Shown here: positions 45,807 to 55,857 of the stretch, in pieces
Position numbering within the stretch: position 1 is the stretch's first letter
How the letters are laid out: each line of letters opens with the position of its first letter
The notes under the pieces: generated by a model
What the model saw: the letters and a program-made list of their open reading frames with translations, nothing else
Told to the model about the DNA's origin: nothing
The model's database searches: none
Translations under genes and position numbers: made by a program
Assembly: GCA_019918135.1 (NCBI GenBank)
Contig: WBZZ01003694.1
Span: forward strand, 123,501 to 187,500
From: Paulinella micropora
Lineage: Eukaryota > Cercozoa > Imbricatea > Euglyphida > Paulinellidae
DNA length: 64,000 nt
Reading direction: 5' to 3'

Positions 45807-46470
45807 GTGTATAGGGGTATAAGAAAAGGTCGCATATTTACCTATCTGCGCCTGCAAGTATTTACTCATATCGGCCTCAGACTCTACATGTTTTTACGTA
45901 GTTATTAATATTTCTAGTACTGGTGGCAGTCAGTTCCTTTATAGGACTGATAATTGCTTTCACCTATTTACTAATTTGTATTTCCTTCATTCAAGTTTAG
46001 GCGGGTAGATATTGCTGTTGACATTCAAGACAACAACAAAAATTAGTTTTTCATTTTTGTGTCAGATTTTCATTTTTGTGACAGTTTTTCATTTTTGTGA
46101 CAAAAATTCAAATTTTCAAATTTAACGGTAACATTTCGCGAAAATTTACGATATTTTGCGGACGAATATAGCCGTTAATTTGAAAAATTCAAATTTTCAC
46201 CCAAAATCAAAATTCCAACCAAAACTGAAATTCCAACCAAAACAGAAAAATCAATTTTTTTTGTTGTCTTGAATGTCAACAGCAATATTTCAAATTGATT
46301 GAGCCTGTGTTTGGTTCAGTTTCCTTCTGTCTCAATAAAGATCAAGTTGTGTCTACAGAATGGGTACCCCTCCCCCGGCAACCTCGTAAGGTTACAATGG
46401 ACATAACTCATCTATATATCACTGTGTATAGGGGTATAAGAAAAGGTCGCATATTTACCTATCTGCGCCT
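45807..46470 (+). repeat. 47-bp exact direct repeat bracketing the MITE
   Basis: 45807-45853 and 46424-46470 are identical over 47 bases (beginning GTGTATAGGGGTATAAG). The stretch between contains about 150 bases of AT-rich DNA, the MITE and a further 130 bases. Origin unclear: local duplication or a short repeat family. Confidence 0.8.
46012..46285. mobile_element. MITE with 33-bp terminal inverted repeats
   Basis: Ends start TTGCTGTTGACATTCAAG on both strands; the inverted repeats extend 33 bases with one mismatch. Both ends are flanked by TA (46010-46011 and 46286-46287), which fits a Tc1/mariner-type TA duplication, though the ATAT context leaves the exact boundary open. The AT-rich interior holds three copies of a TTTTCATTTTTGTGACA-like subrepeat and two AATTCCAACCAAAA-like subrepeats. 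It is too short to code and must be non-autonomous. Confidence 0.8.
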
Positions 46471-47115
46471 ACATTACTGTTATTATCATTAGTTATCAAT
46501 GCAGACCTTTTTAGTACTTGTTCTGGTACTGGTGGCACCAGCTTTTTACCATTACTCTGTTTACCCATATCAGTACGTTTCGTGGGTCAATTTCTGGACG
46601 GTACATCTTTTTGACTTCGGTAGTTGAACTGGCGAGAATTGTTCGCATTGTTGTTAAATTCTTCGTTCTGTGAAGTCTACGACCGGTAAGAAGGGGACGC
46701 CCCGGTTGCCAGTACACAATGAGAAGCATTGCGGAGGCCATTGTTCATTGCACTTTATAGAAGCAAAAAACATATCATCGTAACTTTGAATCTACTGGAA
46801 ACTAAATTTGACGGTTGGGTAGGCTGGACTGAAGTCGTGCCTTTGAATAGGTGAAATGCTAAAGTTCAGTTCAGCGATGCATGCAGCTGCGGCCGAATAG
46901 TCTCGTTTTTCTATTGAGTCTTGCTTAAGCCATGCGAGCTGAACCTTTCAGCACTTACACTGACCATTTCTCTGCAACGCTGTTCATGTGACGCGCGAAC
47001 TTTTCTTTCACATCATCTAAGGAGAGACACACAAATAAACAGAAGATGAATATGAGAAGAGAAGAGAAGAAAAGATAATAATAATATTAAAGGTAATAAA
47101 AATAATAATAATAAT
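46471..47115. other. Unassigned intergenic sequence
   Basis: About 600 bases of mixed sequence ending in purine-rich and (AAT)n tracts. No convincing coding frame, RNA gene or repeat was recognised. Confidence 0.5.
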
Positions 47116-47355
47116 AGTGCTTCTCAGTCAATGGCGAATGCATTTCTGCACATGTGCCTCCATCGTCTCACCCGCGAGGGCAGTACGAAGATTTGACGAT
47201 AGGCTCTACTGACACCCCCGCAAGGCAGCTCCAAGCCTTCCAGACAGACCAATACTTTCAAAGAAAATATCCTTTGAAAATACTGGCACCGACGGGAATC
47301 GAACTGGCGACAGGTCCCAGATGGTAGACCTTAACCACTGGGCTATCGCGGTGCC
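47116..47355 (-). mobile_element. tRNA-derived SINE, subtype II (M1)
   Basis: Read on the minus strand it starts GGCACCGCGATAGCCCAGTG, the tRNA-like head with A box, and ends GAGAAGCACT followed by (ATT)n. It shares private features with the copy at 63046: GGTGCCAGTATTTT without CCACC, AAGGTCTACC, and a similar T-rich tail. Confidence 0.85.
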
Positions 47356-47357
47356 AA

Positions 47358-47407
<50 letters not shown>

Positions 47408-47408
47408 T

Positions 47409-47640
47409 AGTGCTTCTCTGTCGATGGCTGATGCAAATCTGCACATGCGCCTCCATCGTCTCACCCGTGAGGAGAGTACGAAGAATTGACGATAGGCTCT
47501 AATGACACCCCCGCACGGGCAGTTCCAACACTTCCAGACGGACCGGTATGTTCAATGAAAATACTGGTGGCACCGACGGGAATCGAACTGGCGACAGGGC
47601 CCAGATGGTAGAACTTGACCACTGGGCTATCACGGTGTCC
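47409..47640 (-). mobile_element. tRNA-derived SINE (M2)
   Basis: Full-length short form, GGACACCG head to GAGAAGCACT end, with (AAT)n on both sides of the plus strand. Confidence 0.88.
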
Positions 47641-47710
<70 letters not shown>

Positions 47711-47735
47711 TAATAATAATAATGATGATGATAAT

Positions 47736-47968
47736 AGTGCTTCTCTGTCAATGGCTGATTGCAAATCTGCACATGCGCCTCCATCGTCTCACCCGTGAGG
47801 GGAGTACGAAGAATTGACGATAGGCTCTAATGACACCCCCGCAAGGGCAGTTCCAACACTCCCAGACGGACCGGTATGTTCAATGAAAATACTGGTGGCA
47901 CCGACGGGAATCGAACTGGCGACAGGGCCCAGATGGTAGAACTTGACCACTGGGCTATCACGGTGTCC
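47736..47968 (-). mobile_element. tRNA-derived SINE (M3)
   Basis: Full-length short form with (AAT)n on both sides; the left (AAT)n block (47641-47735) is about 95 bases with GAT interruptions. Confidence 0.88.
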
Positions 47969-48012
47969 ATAATAATGATGGTAATAATAATAATAATAAT
48001 CATAATAATAAT

Positions 48013-48279
48013 AGTGCTTCTCTGTCAATGGCTGATGCATTTCTGCACATGCGCCTCCATCGTCTCACCCGTGAGGGGAGTACGAAGAATTGACGATAAG
48101 CTCTAATGACACCCCCGCAAGGGCAGTTCCAACACTTCCAGACGGGCCGGTATGTTCAATGAAAATACTGGTCCAGACGGATCGGTATGTTCAATGAAAA
48201 TACTGGTGGCACCGACGGGAATCGAACTGGCGACAGGGCCCAGATGGTAGAACTTGACCACTGGGCTATCACGGTGTCC
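48013..48279 (-). mobile_element. tRNA-derived SINE (M4)
   Basis: Long form: the body segment around TATTTTCATTGAACATACCG is duplicated in tandem (about 35 bases). Confidence 0.88.
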
Positions 48280-48282
48280 ACC

Positions 48283-48338
<56 letters not shown>

Positions 48339-48339
<1 letters not shown>

Positions 48340-48570
48340 GTGCTTCTCTGTCAATGGCTGATGCAAATCTGCACATGCGCCTCCATCGTCTCACCCGTGA
48401 GGGGAGTACGAAGAATTGACGATAGGCTCTAATGACACCCCCGCAAGGGCAGTTCCAACACTTCCAGACGGACCGGTATGTTCAATGAAAATACTGGTGG
48501 CACCGACGGGAATCGAACTGGCGACAGGGCCCAGATGGTAGAACTTGACCACTGGGCTATCACGGTGTCC
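48339..48570 (-). mobile_element. tRNA-derived SINE (M5)
   Basis: Full-length short form between (AAT)n blocks. Confidence 0.88.
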
Positions 48571-48600
48571 AAAATAATAATAATAATAATAATAATAATA

Positions 48601-49219
48601 TTGATCTGTCATGGCTGAGCCCGAGGGCCATGCGCCTCCATCCCTCGACCCAACAGGGACTACAGTGAGTATGTTGGGGAGGGAAGAGTGACTCTAACCA
48701 TCCTGCATAGAAGGCCCCAAAAGGAAGTCCCTACTACCCGCACAGTGTCGGGTACCTTGCAGGAAATCAACTACAAATGATTGATCTTCCCCGCGTGAGA
48801 GCTCCACGAGACTGGGTAGGTCCCGCATGGAGGTACTCACAGGGGTAGCAGACATTTCATGCGGTCTGCCAGCGCATGAGGACGTTTTGTGGTAAGTGTC
48901 TGGGACGCCTCGAAACCCGTCACCACCCCTAGATCGCGGAATGTAAATACCCCTTTGATCCCACGTGGTGTATGTCTTATAAAAAACAACACAACGACAT
49001 GGCCTCGGAACCAACACAACAACATAGCCTCGGAACCCACATCGACATAGCCTCGGAACCCACACAACAACAGAGCCTCGGAACCAACACAACTACATAG
49101 CCTCGGAACCAACACAACAACATAGCCTCGGAGCCAACACAACGACATAGCCTCGAAACCAGTGGGAAGAGGCCCAACCACCTCCTCTTCCCGTGGGGTG
49201 CCATACTGTGCACCCCTCC
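48601..49219 (-). mobile_element. R2: LINE-related non-autonomous element
   Basis: On the minus strand it starts GGAGGGGTGCACAGTATGGC right after (ATT)n and ends GCCATGACAGATCAAT followed by (ATT)n at 48573-48600. About 58 bases of its start match the start of the LINE at 54870. The interior has a 25-bp minisatellite and no credible coding frame. It looks like an element built from the LINE 5' end plus other sequence and mobilised in trans. Confidence 0.65.
48987..49158 (-). repeat. ~25-bp minisatellite, about seven units
   Basis: Units of the form ACATAGCCTCGGAACCAACA repeat with small changes (CATGG, CAGAG, GGAGCC variants). Located inside R2. Confidence 0.85.
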
Positions 49220-49281
<62 letters not shown>

Positions 49282-49440
49282 ACTAAATAAATAAAATAAA
49301 GGAAGAAAGAAAATAAATAAAGGAAATAAAGGAAAGAAAGAAAAGAAAGAAAGAAAGAAAGAGAGAGAAAGAAAGAAAAAAAGAAAGAAACAAAAGAAAG
49401 AAACAAAAGAAAGGAAATAAAGGGGAGAGAGGGCAGAGAG
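49220..49440. repeat. (AAT)n followed by A/G-rich tract
   Basis: About 55 bases of AAT repeat, then AAAT and GAAA-rich sequence to about 49,440. Apparent proteins in this stretch are low-complexity artefacts. Confidence 0.9.
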
Positions 49441-49650
49441 AAACCATCCGGATGCTTTGATAGTTGATTTTAATAATATCAGTGTATATGCACAAATATA
49501 GGTACACGGATGATTACAAAAGTGTACCTGGAAGATTAGGGCACATCTTGTAGTTGGGGAAAGGCCATTTGGGGTTGATTTTCTAAAAACACACACGTAT
49601 ATATTTTAAAGGCTTTCAAAATCAGGATAATCGAAAACCATCGATAAAAG
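49441..49650. other. Unassigned spacer
   Basis: About 210 bases of AT-rich unique-looking sequence; no feature seen. Confidence 0.5.
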
Positions 49651-49654
49651 GTTG

Positions 49655-50039
49655 GAATCTCTCTCTCTCTCTCTTCACTCTCTCCCCCCCCCCCTCCCTC
49701 TCTCTCTCTCTCTAGCTATAGCTAGGCTAGGCTAGGCTAAGCTAGCTAAGCTAGCTAAGCGAGCTAAGCTAGCTTCTTCTTTTTCTTCTTCTTCTTCTGC
49801 TGCTGCTGCTTGCTGGCTTGCTGCCTTCCTTCCTGCCTCCTCCTCCTTCCTCCTTCTTTCTTTCTTTCTTCCTTTCTTCCCTTCTGCTTCTTCTTCTTCT
49901 TCTTCTTCTTCTCTCCTTATCCACTAATACTTTACTTTTACTATCCTTAAATTATTAAAACTCTCTCTCTCTCTCTCTATTTAACAATCTATAGGGATCC
50001 GAGCGAGCGAGCGAGCGAGCGAGAGAGCGAGCGAGAGAG

Positions 50040-50075
<36 letters not shown>

Positions 50076-50101
50076 TAGATAGATAGATTAGATAGACAGA
50101 T

Positions 50102-50143
<42 letters not shown>

Positions 50144-50206
50144 TACGAACAGTGCGACACTGCGCCGTCGGTCTTGGACACGATAGTCTCTCTTCCTTTC
50201 TCTCTT

Positions 50207-50255
<49 letters not shown>
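49655..50255. repeat. Cluster of simple repeats: CT, GCTAG, CTT, GAGC, GATA, CT
   Basis: In order: (CT)n with a C10 run (49659-49712), GCTAG/GCTAA repeats (49714-49775), pyrimidine CTT/CTTT (49775-49915), (CT)n (49963-49978), (GAGC)n (50001-50035), (GATA)n with GATTA interruptions (50038-50143), and (CT)n (50193-50253). Confidence 0.92.
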
Positions 50256-50256
<1 letters not shown>

Positions 50257-50366
50257 AGAAACAAAAACGACCGAAAAGAGGGGGAAGAGCGGGGTTATCA
50301 TGAAGATGCCGCATCAAAACAGGACTTTGAAAAAACGTAAATGGTTTCTTTCTTCCTCATCTTCAT

Positions 50367-50535
50367 CCCCCCCCCCCCCCCCCCCCCCCCGCCCAACACA
50401 CACACCACACACACACAAGCGCGCGCGCGCGTAGAGAATTTGAGTACACACGCAGAGGCAGGGAGGGGGTAGTTGTGTGTGTGTGTATGTGTGTGTGCGT
50501 GCGTGCGTGCGTGTGTGTGTTCGTGTGTGTGTTTT
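50367..50535. repeat. C-run, CA/CG-alternating and GT repeats
   Basis: A run of about 23 C, then ACAC and a CGCGCGCG stretch, then GT-rich repeats with GTGC variants (50473-50533). The alternating purine-pyrimidine content is Z-DNA-prone. Confidence 0.9.
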
Positions 50536-50829
50536 TGTCTTTTACAGTAAGCAATCTTCAATAAAGGATAGGAAGGATAGAAAAAAAATAAAAGAAAACA
50601 GATAGGGAAAACGTAGGGACACACTATAATCATGCGATCTGGCCCAAGGAGCAGCAGTGCAGGTCCTAATAGAAAACTGGAACCAATGTTCATCAGCTAG
50701 GCTCCATAGAAAAAATATACATACATACAAATATATATATATACACACACATATATATATATATATGGAAACATTCGCGGTTTAGTCTGTGCATATTGAT
50801 TTCATTTCGTAATCCTTTTTTCCCACAAT
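50536..50829. other. Unassigned spacer with AT repeats
   Basis: About 180 bases of mixed sequence, then (TA)n/(CA)n at 50716-50766. No gene seen. Confidence 0.5.
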
Positions 50830-51018
50830 TCAAACTGTTGCCATACCGCATATGTTGCAATCTTTCCACCACACTTCACCGTGCTTACACGGTTTCATAT
50901 CAACATTTTTGTTTGCACCATCTTCAAATTTAGAATTCCAGCCGTTGTTCAACGTGTCCCGCTCAAGTATATAATGGGTCTCTCTCGCTTTTGCTTTTTC
51001 TTTTGATACATCACCCAA
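50830..51018 (-). CDS. Small hypothetical frame with Cys/His motif
   Basis: A 62-codon minus-strand frame ends CKHGEVWWKDCNICGMATV. The C-x-HG ... C-x2-CG pattern recalls short zinc-binding repeats of the CxHG...CxxCG type known in some algal, oomycete and viral proteins. Composition is not low-complexity, unlike its surroundings. The start lies near AT repeats, so it may be the last exon of a broken gene or chance. No splice site was confirmed. Confidence 0.25.
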   Translation of the reverse strand: MGDVSKEKAKARETHYILERDTLNNGWNSKFEDGANKNVDMKPCKHGEVWWKDCNICGMATV

Positions 51019-51021
51019 ATA

Positions 51022-51131
51022 TTCAATATATGTATATATATATACGTGTATATATATTATATATATATGTATGTATACATAAAAATATACATTTGTATAT
51101 ATATAGCCTATATATATATATTATATATATA

Positions 51132-51173
<42 letters not shown>

Positions 51174-51256
51174 CCGTATTTCAAAGTGTGTGTATATGTA
51201 TATATAATATATATTTATATATATAAATATATCAGATGTATATTATATATATAAAG
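51022..51256. repeat. (TA)n-rich tract
   Basis: TA/TATG/TATAA repeats of about 230 bases, able to form cruciforms. Confidence 0.9.
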
Positions 51257-52448
51257 CAAGGTTCCATGGAGGAAAAGATCTTTTTTCCCCCACTAACTTA
51301 GAACTTTAATTATCAATGTGTTAAACTCATTGTACAAATTCAGTATTAAATGATAAATATAGGTAAAAATGCATAGATATTAATAGTAATTTTAAGAATA
51401 TAATTGGGGGTGGGGTGGGTGGGGGGGGGGGGGGACCCTCATGACGGCGTAAAGGCCCGTCGGCAACTTTCCAGTGCCTCCACACAGCTCACAGTTAGGG
51501 CAAGTGGTATGGGTCACCATCTGGAGATGCTGCCAACACATGCCAAAGGAAGTGTGCTTGACTGTATCATCCTCGATTAACCTCCAAATCTGACCAGCAA
51601 GGTTATTTCAGAACCCTGGACCGAAGTCCATTCGAAGAAATAGTCTCTTTGCTGGGGAAAGTCACGGCGGAATTTCGTCTGATTATTTTCTTAAGCAACC
51701 AAACCAACAAGCAAGCTTTTTCAACAAAAATGGAGCACCCAGAAAACAATACACGTTGCGTGCTTGCCACTTCGCCAGCCTTGAAAATGCAACCCTCGGA
51801 AGTCTCTCGGATAACTCCCGCAGGCACGTGCGAAGGCACAGCAACACAGCGCAAAAATAAAACACGTTAATTGATGTTATAAACCACCCGCCCGAATTAT
51901 TTGGGTCTTTGCCGTTGCTCTGCGATGGCCCGGCCACATCTCGATTTGGTCTTGCGGACATGCACAACAAAACTGCCAACGCAGTGCGTTTACCATTTGT
52001 GTGACTCAACACTCTGCCAGTCCTTCCGTCTTTGAACGTGTTTCTGCTTAGTCTCTTGTTGCTGTTTTCTGTTTTCGCGTCAGTCTTCGTTGTGTTGCTA
52101 GCCCTCTGTTATCGAAAAGCAAGGGGAAATACACTGCCTGGGAAATGAAAAAGCAACCTGAGAAAAAAAAATTTCTTCGTGGTTTTTTCTTCGTTCTCTA
52201 TTCTTTTCCTTGTTTTTTCTTTTTCTCTTTATCCCTTTCTTTCTTTCTCTCTTTTTTCTCTTTCTTTTCACGTCCATTTTATTCTTTCCAGGAGCTTTTT
52301 GTCGAACCTTAGTTCCAGATTTCCTTATGAGCTTGTACTGTCGTTCCTTGGAACCAGAATAGATTGGTATTAAGCTCTTCTTTATTTATTTATTTATTAT
52401 TATTTGTCTCTTTCTCATTAAACCTTGCTTACTGTATTAAAAAATTAA
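51257..52448. other. Unassigned unique sequence
   Basis: Contains a G-rich run at 51404-51434 and a T-rich stretch at 52168-52300. Short frames of 73-109 codons exist on both strands, but none has recognisable motifs. No repeat family was identified. Confidence 0.5.
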
Positions 52449-52552
<104 letters not shown>

Positions 52553-52627
52553 TCTTCGTACTCCCCTCACGGGTGAGACGATGGAGGCGCATGTGCAGAA
52601 ATGCATCAGCCATTGACAGAGAAGCAC

Positions 52628-52628
<1 letters not shown>
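52553..52628 (+). mobile_element. SINE 3' fragment (P0)
   Basis: Only the last 76 bases of the SINE (CTTCGTACTCCCC to GAAGCACT): a 5'-truncated copy, as LINE-type reverse transcription produces. Confidence 0.85.
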
Positions 52629-52691
<63 letters not shown>

Positions 52692-52692
52692 T

Positions 52693-52961
52693 GGACACCG
52701 TGATAGCCCAGTGGTCAAGTTCTACCATCTGGGCCCTGTCGCCAGTTCGATTCCCGTCGGTGCCACCAGTATTTTCATTGAACATACCGGTCTATTTCTG
52801 GACCAGTATTTTCATTGAACATACCGGCCCGTCTGGAAGTGTTGGAACTGCCCTTGCGGGGGTGTCATTAGAGCTTATCGTCAATTCTTCGTACTCCCCT
52901 CACGGGTGAGACGATGGAGGCGCATGTGCAGAAATGCATCAGCCATTGACAGAGAAGCACT
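52693..52961 (+). mobile_element. tRNA-derived SINE, long form (P1)
   Basis: Head GGACACCG, A box TAGCCCAGTGG (52704-52714), B box AGTTCGATTCC (52744-52754; one mismatch to GGTTCGANTCC), body, and end GAGAAGCACT followed by (ATT)n. A and B boxes would direct RNA polymerase III. The duplicated body segment carries the variant GGTCTATTTCTGGACC. Confidence 0.9.
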
Positions 52962-52989
52962 ATTATTATTATTATTATTATTATTATTT

Positions 52990-53255
52990 GGACACCGTGA
53001 TAGCCCAGTGGTCAAGTTCTACCATCTGGGCCCTGTCGCCAGTTCGATTCCCGTCGGTGCCACCAGTATTTTCATTGAACATACCGGTCCGTCTGGACCA
53101 GTATTTTCATTGAACATACCGGTCCGTCTGGAAGTGTTGGAACTGCCCTTGCGGGGGTGTCATTAGAGCTTATCGTCAATTCTTCGTACTCCCCTCACGG
53201 GTGAGACGATGGAGGCGCATGTGCAGAAATGCATCAGCCATTGACAGAGAAGCAC

Positions 53256-53256
<1 letters not shown>
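52990..53256 (+). mobile_element. tRNA-derived SINE, long form (P2)
   Basis: As P1, but the duplicated segment joins through GGTCCGTCTGGACC. Confidence 0.9.
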
Positions 53257-53312
<56 letters not shown>

Positions 53313-53580
53313 GGACACCGTGATAGCCCAGTGGTCAAGTTCTACCATCTGGGCCCTGTCGCCAGTTCGATTCCCGTCGGTGCCACCAGTATTTTCATTG
53401 AACATACCGGTCTATTTCTGGACCAGTATTTTCATTGAACATACCGGCCCGTGTGGAAGTGTTGGAACTGCCCTTGCGGGGGTGTCATTAGAGCTTATCG
53501 TCAATTCTTCGTACTCCCCTCACGGGTGAGACGATGGAGGCGCATGTGCAGAAATGCATCAGCCATTGACAGAGAAGCAC

Positions 53581-53581
<1 letters not shown>
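53313..53581 (+). mobile_element. tRNA-derived SINE, long form (P3)
   Basis: Same duplication variant as P1, with CCCGTGTGG in the body. Confidence 0.9.
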
Positions 53582-53613
<32 letters not shown>

Positions 53614-53617
53614 GTAT

Positions 53618-53884
53618 GGACACCGTGATAGCCCAGTGGTCAAGTTCTACCATCTGGGCCCTGTCGCCAGTTCGATTCCCGTCGGTGCCACCAGTATTTT
53701 CATTGAACATACCGCTCCGTCTGGACCAGTATTTTCATTGAACATACCGGTCCGTCTGGAAGTGTTGGAACTGCCCTTGCGGGGGTGTCATTAGAGCCTA
53801 TCGTCAATTCTTCGTACTCCCCTCACGGGTGAGACGATGGAGGCGCATGTGCAGAAATGCATCAGCCATTGACAGAGAAACACT
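53618..53884 (+). mobile_element. tRNA-derived SINE, long form (P4)
   Basis: Duplication variant CGCTCCGTCTGGACC. The end reads GAGAAACACT with a T-run before ATT. Confidence 0.9.
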
Positions 53885-53909
53885 TTTTTTTTTATTATTA
53901 TTATTATTT

Positions 53910-53964
53910 GTGAGACGATGGAGGCGCATGTGCAGATTTGCATCAGCCATTGACAGAGAAGCAC

Positions 53965-53965
<1 letters not shown>
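53910..53965 (+). mobile_element. SINE 3' fragment (P4b)
   Basis: The last 56 bases only, inserted in the (ATT)n tail of P4; has the GATTTGC variant. Confidence 0.85.
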
Positions 53966-54012
<47 letters not shown>

Positions 54013-54281
54013 GGACACCGTGATAGCCCAGTGGTCAAGTTCTACCATCTGGGCCCTGTCGCCAGTTCGATTCCAGTCGGTGCCACCAGTATTTTCATTG
54101 AACATACCGGTCTATTTCTGGACCAGTATTTTCATTGAACACACCGGCCCGTCTGGAAGTGTTGGAACTGCCCTTGCGGGGGTGTCATTAGAGCTTATCG
54201 TCAATTCTTCGTACTCCCCTCACGGGTGAGACGATGGAGGCGCATGTGCAGAAATGCATCAGCCATTGACAGAGAAGCACT
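54013..54281 (+). mobile_element. tRNA-derived SINE, long form (P5)
   Basis: Same duplication variant as P1 and P3. One change after the B box (CAGTCGG for CCGTCGG). Confidence 0.9.
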
Positions 54282-54306
54282 ATTATTATTATTATTATTA
54301 TTATTT

Positions 54307-54537
54307 GGACACCGTGATAGCCCAGTGGTCAAGTTCTACCATCTGGGCCCTGTCACCAGTTCAATTCCCGTCGGTGCCACCAGTATTTTCATTGAACATA
54401 CCGGCCCGTCTGGAAGTGTTGGAACTGCCCTTGCGGGGGTGTCATTAGAGCTTATCGTCAATTCTTCGTACTCCCCTCACGGGTGAGACGATGGAGGCGC
54501 ATGTGCAGAAATGCATCAGCCATTGACAGAGAAGCAC

Positions 54538-54538
<1 letters not shown>
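54307..54538 (+). mobile_element. tRNA-derived SINE, short form (P6)
   Basis: No body duplication. B box is altered to AGTTCAATTCC. Confidence 0.9.
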
Positions 54539-54571
<33 letters not shown>

Positions 54572-54573
54572 TT

Positions 54574-54840
54574 GGACACCGTGATAGCCCAGTGGTCAAG
54601 TTCTACCATCTGGGCCCTGTCGCCAGTTCGATTCCCGTCGGTGCCACCAGTATTTTCATTGAACATACCGCTCCGTCTGGACCAGTATTTTCATTGAACA
54701 TACCGGTCCGTCTGGAAGTGTTGGAACTGCCCTTGCGGGGGTGTCATTAGAGCTTATCGTCAATTCTTCGTACTCCCCTCACGGGTGAGACGATGGAGGC
54801 GCATGTGCAGAAATGCATCAGCCATTGACAGAGAAGCACT
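54574..54840 (+). mobile_element. tRNA-derived SINE, long form (P7)
   Basis: Same duplication variant as P4. Its (ATT)n tail is where the LINE begins. Confidence 0.9.
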
Positions 54841-55186
54841 ATTATTATTATTATTGTTATTATTATTCTGGAGGGGTGCACAAGATGGCACTTCATGGGA
54901 AGAGGAGGTGGTTGGGCCTCTCCCCACGAAGGTGACCGCTTGGGGAGGGCGGTCACCGGGATATGCGCAACTCTCAACTGGGCATTTACTCGGTAGGGGT
55001 TCGGCCAGGCAGGTTGTGGGGTTGTCTGTTGGATTGTTGGTTGGCTCGTTTTTCTTGGCTGTTGGTTTGGGTCTGGTTTCCTGGTTAGCCCATTTTCGCC
55101 GAATTTCCTGCCGAGTAAATGCCTGGGGGCTTCCAGTTCCGGTTTGGTGATCTTGTTGAGGTGAGCATTCGGAGGAAACAGTACCG

Positions 55187-55292
55187 AGATGGGTTGAAGA
55201 TAGGATTCACATTGAGCCGAGATGGGGCTGAGTTGACCTGTTCCAACTCGGCTCCATTTCGGCTTCATGTTAATCCTATCTTCATCCTATCT
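55187..55292 (+). other. Long inverted repeat in LINE 5' UTR
   Basis: The arms (55187-55235 and about 55243-55292) pair over roughly 49 positions with a few mismatches and a loop of about 7. As RNA this would be a strong hairpin. Possible roles are translation control or an internal ribosome entry; both are guesses. Confidence 0.75.
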
Positions 55293-55857
55293 GGGTTTTG
55301 TCTCCTCCCTATCTTCGCTTCTTCGGGGTTGCCTAACTGGAACACATGATGAGCGCACGTTGGAGAGGGCTTCAGTCGGTCCCAATGCCTTGCCAGTGCC
55401 TTGCTGCGTTGCCGTGCCTTGCCCCATGCATTCACACCCTCCACCGTTGCATTTCTAACTGAGCAGCTTCGGCTGGGATTACTATACTTGTCTGTAAGAC
55501 CCTATAGGTACCGCTAGGTTCGCGCCTTCTATACCCACGTGGGGGAAGGAGTTTCAGCGGCACGCCGTCCGATCTGGCTCCACTCGGGGACACCCGTACC
55601 TCATATGTGTATTGTTAGGAGCAGCTGAAAGTCCATAAGGCATGAGAGTAGAGGCGTTGGCGATGCGATGGAGAGTGTGTGTAGTGCGTGAGGCAGGTTC
55701 TGGCGACGCTGGGGGTGCTGGCGGGCGCCGAAGGGCACCAAGCGACGCGGCAGCGTCCAGTGACACCGGCGGAAATGCGTGTAGTGTGTGTTGCAGATAC
55801 CGCCGATGCTATTTGCATGGACGGGCGCTTTCCTCGGCGTAAAGAGGCGCGGTGGTG

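Noticed and set aside
47461..48432. Frames with long Tyr, Ile, Leu or Asn runs
   Set aside because: Translations of (ATT)n or (AAT)n plus SINE sequence; not genes.
52693..54840. Regularly spaced repeats as a CRISPR array
   Set aside because: The units are ~230-270 bp with (ATT)n between them, not short repeats with unique spacers, and the window is eukaryotic.
54870..55150. 121-codon frame over the SINE/LINE boundary (54785-55150) as a gene
   Set aside because: It crosses the (ATT)n tail and the LINE 5' UTR and has no motif.
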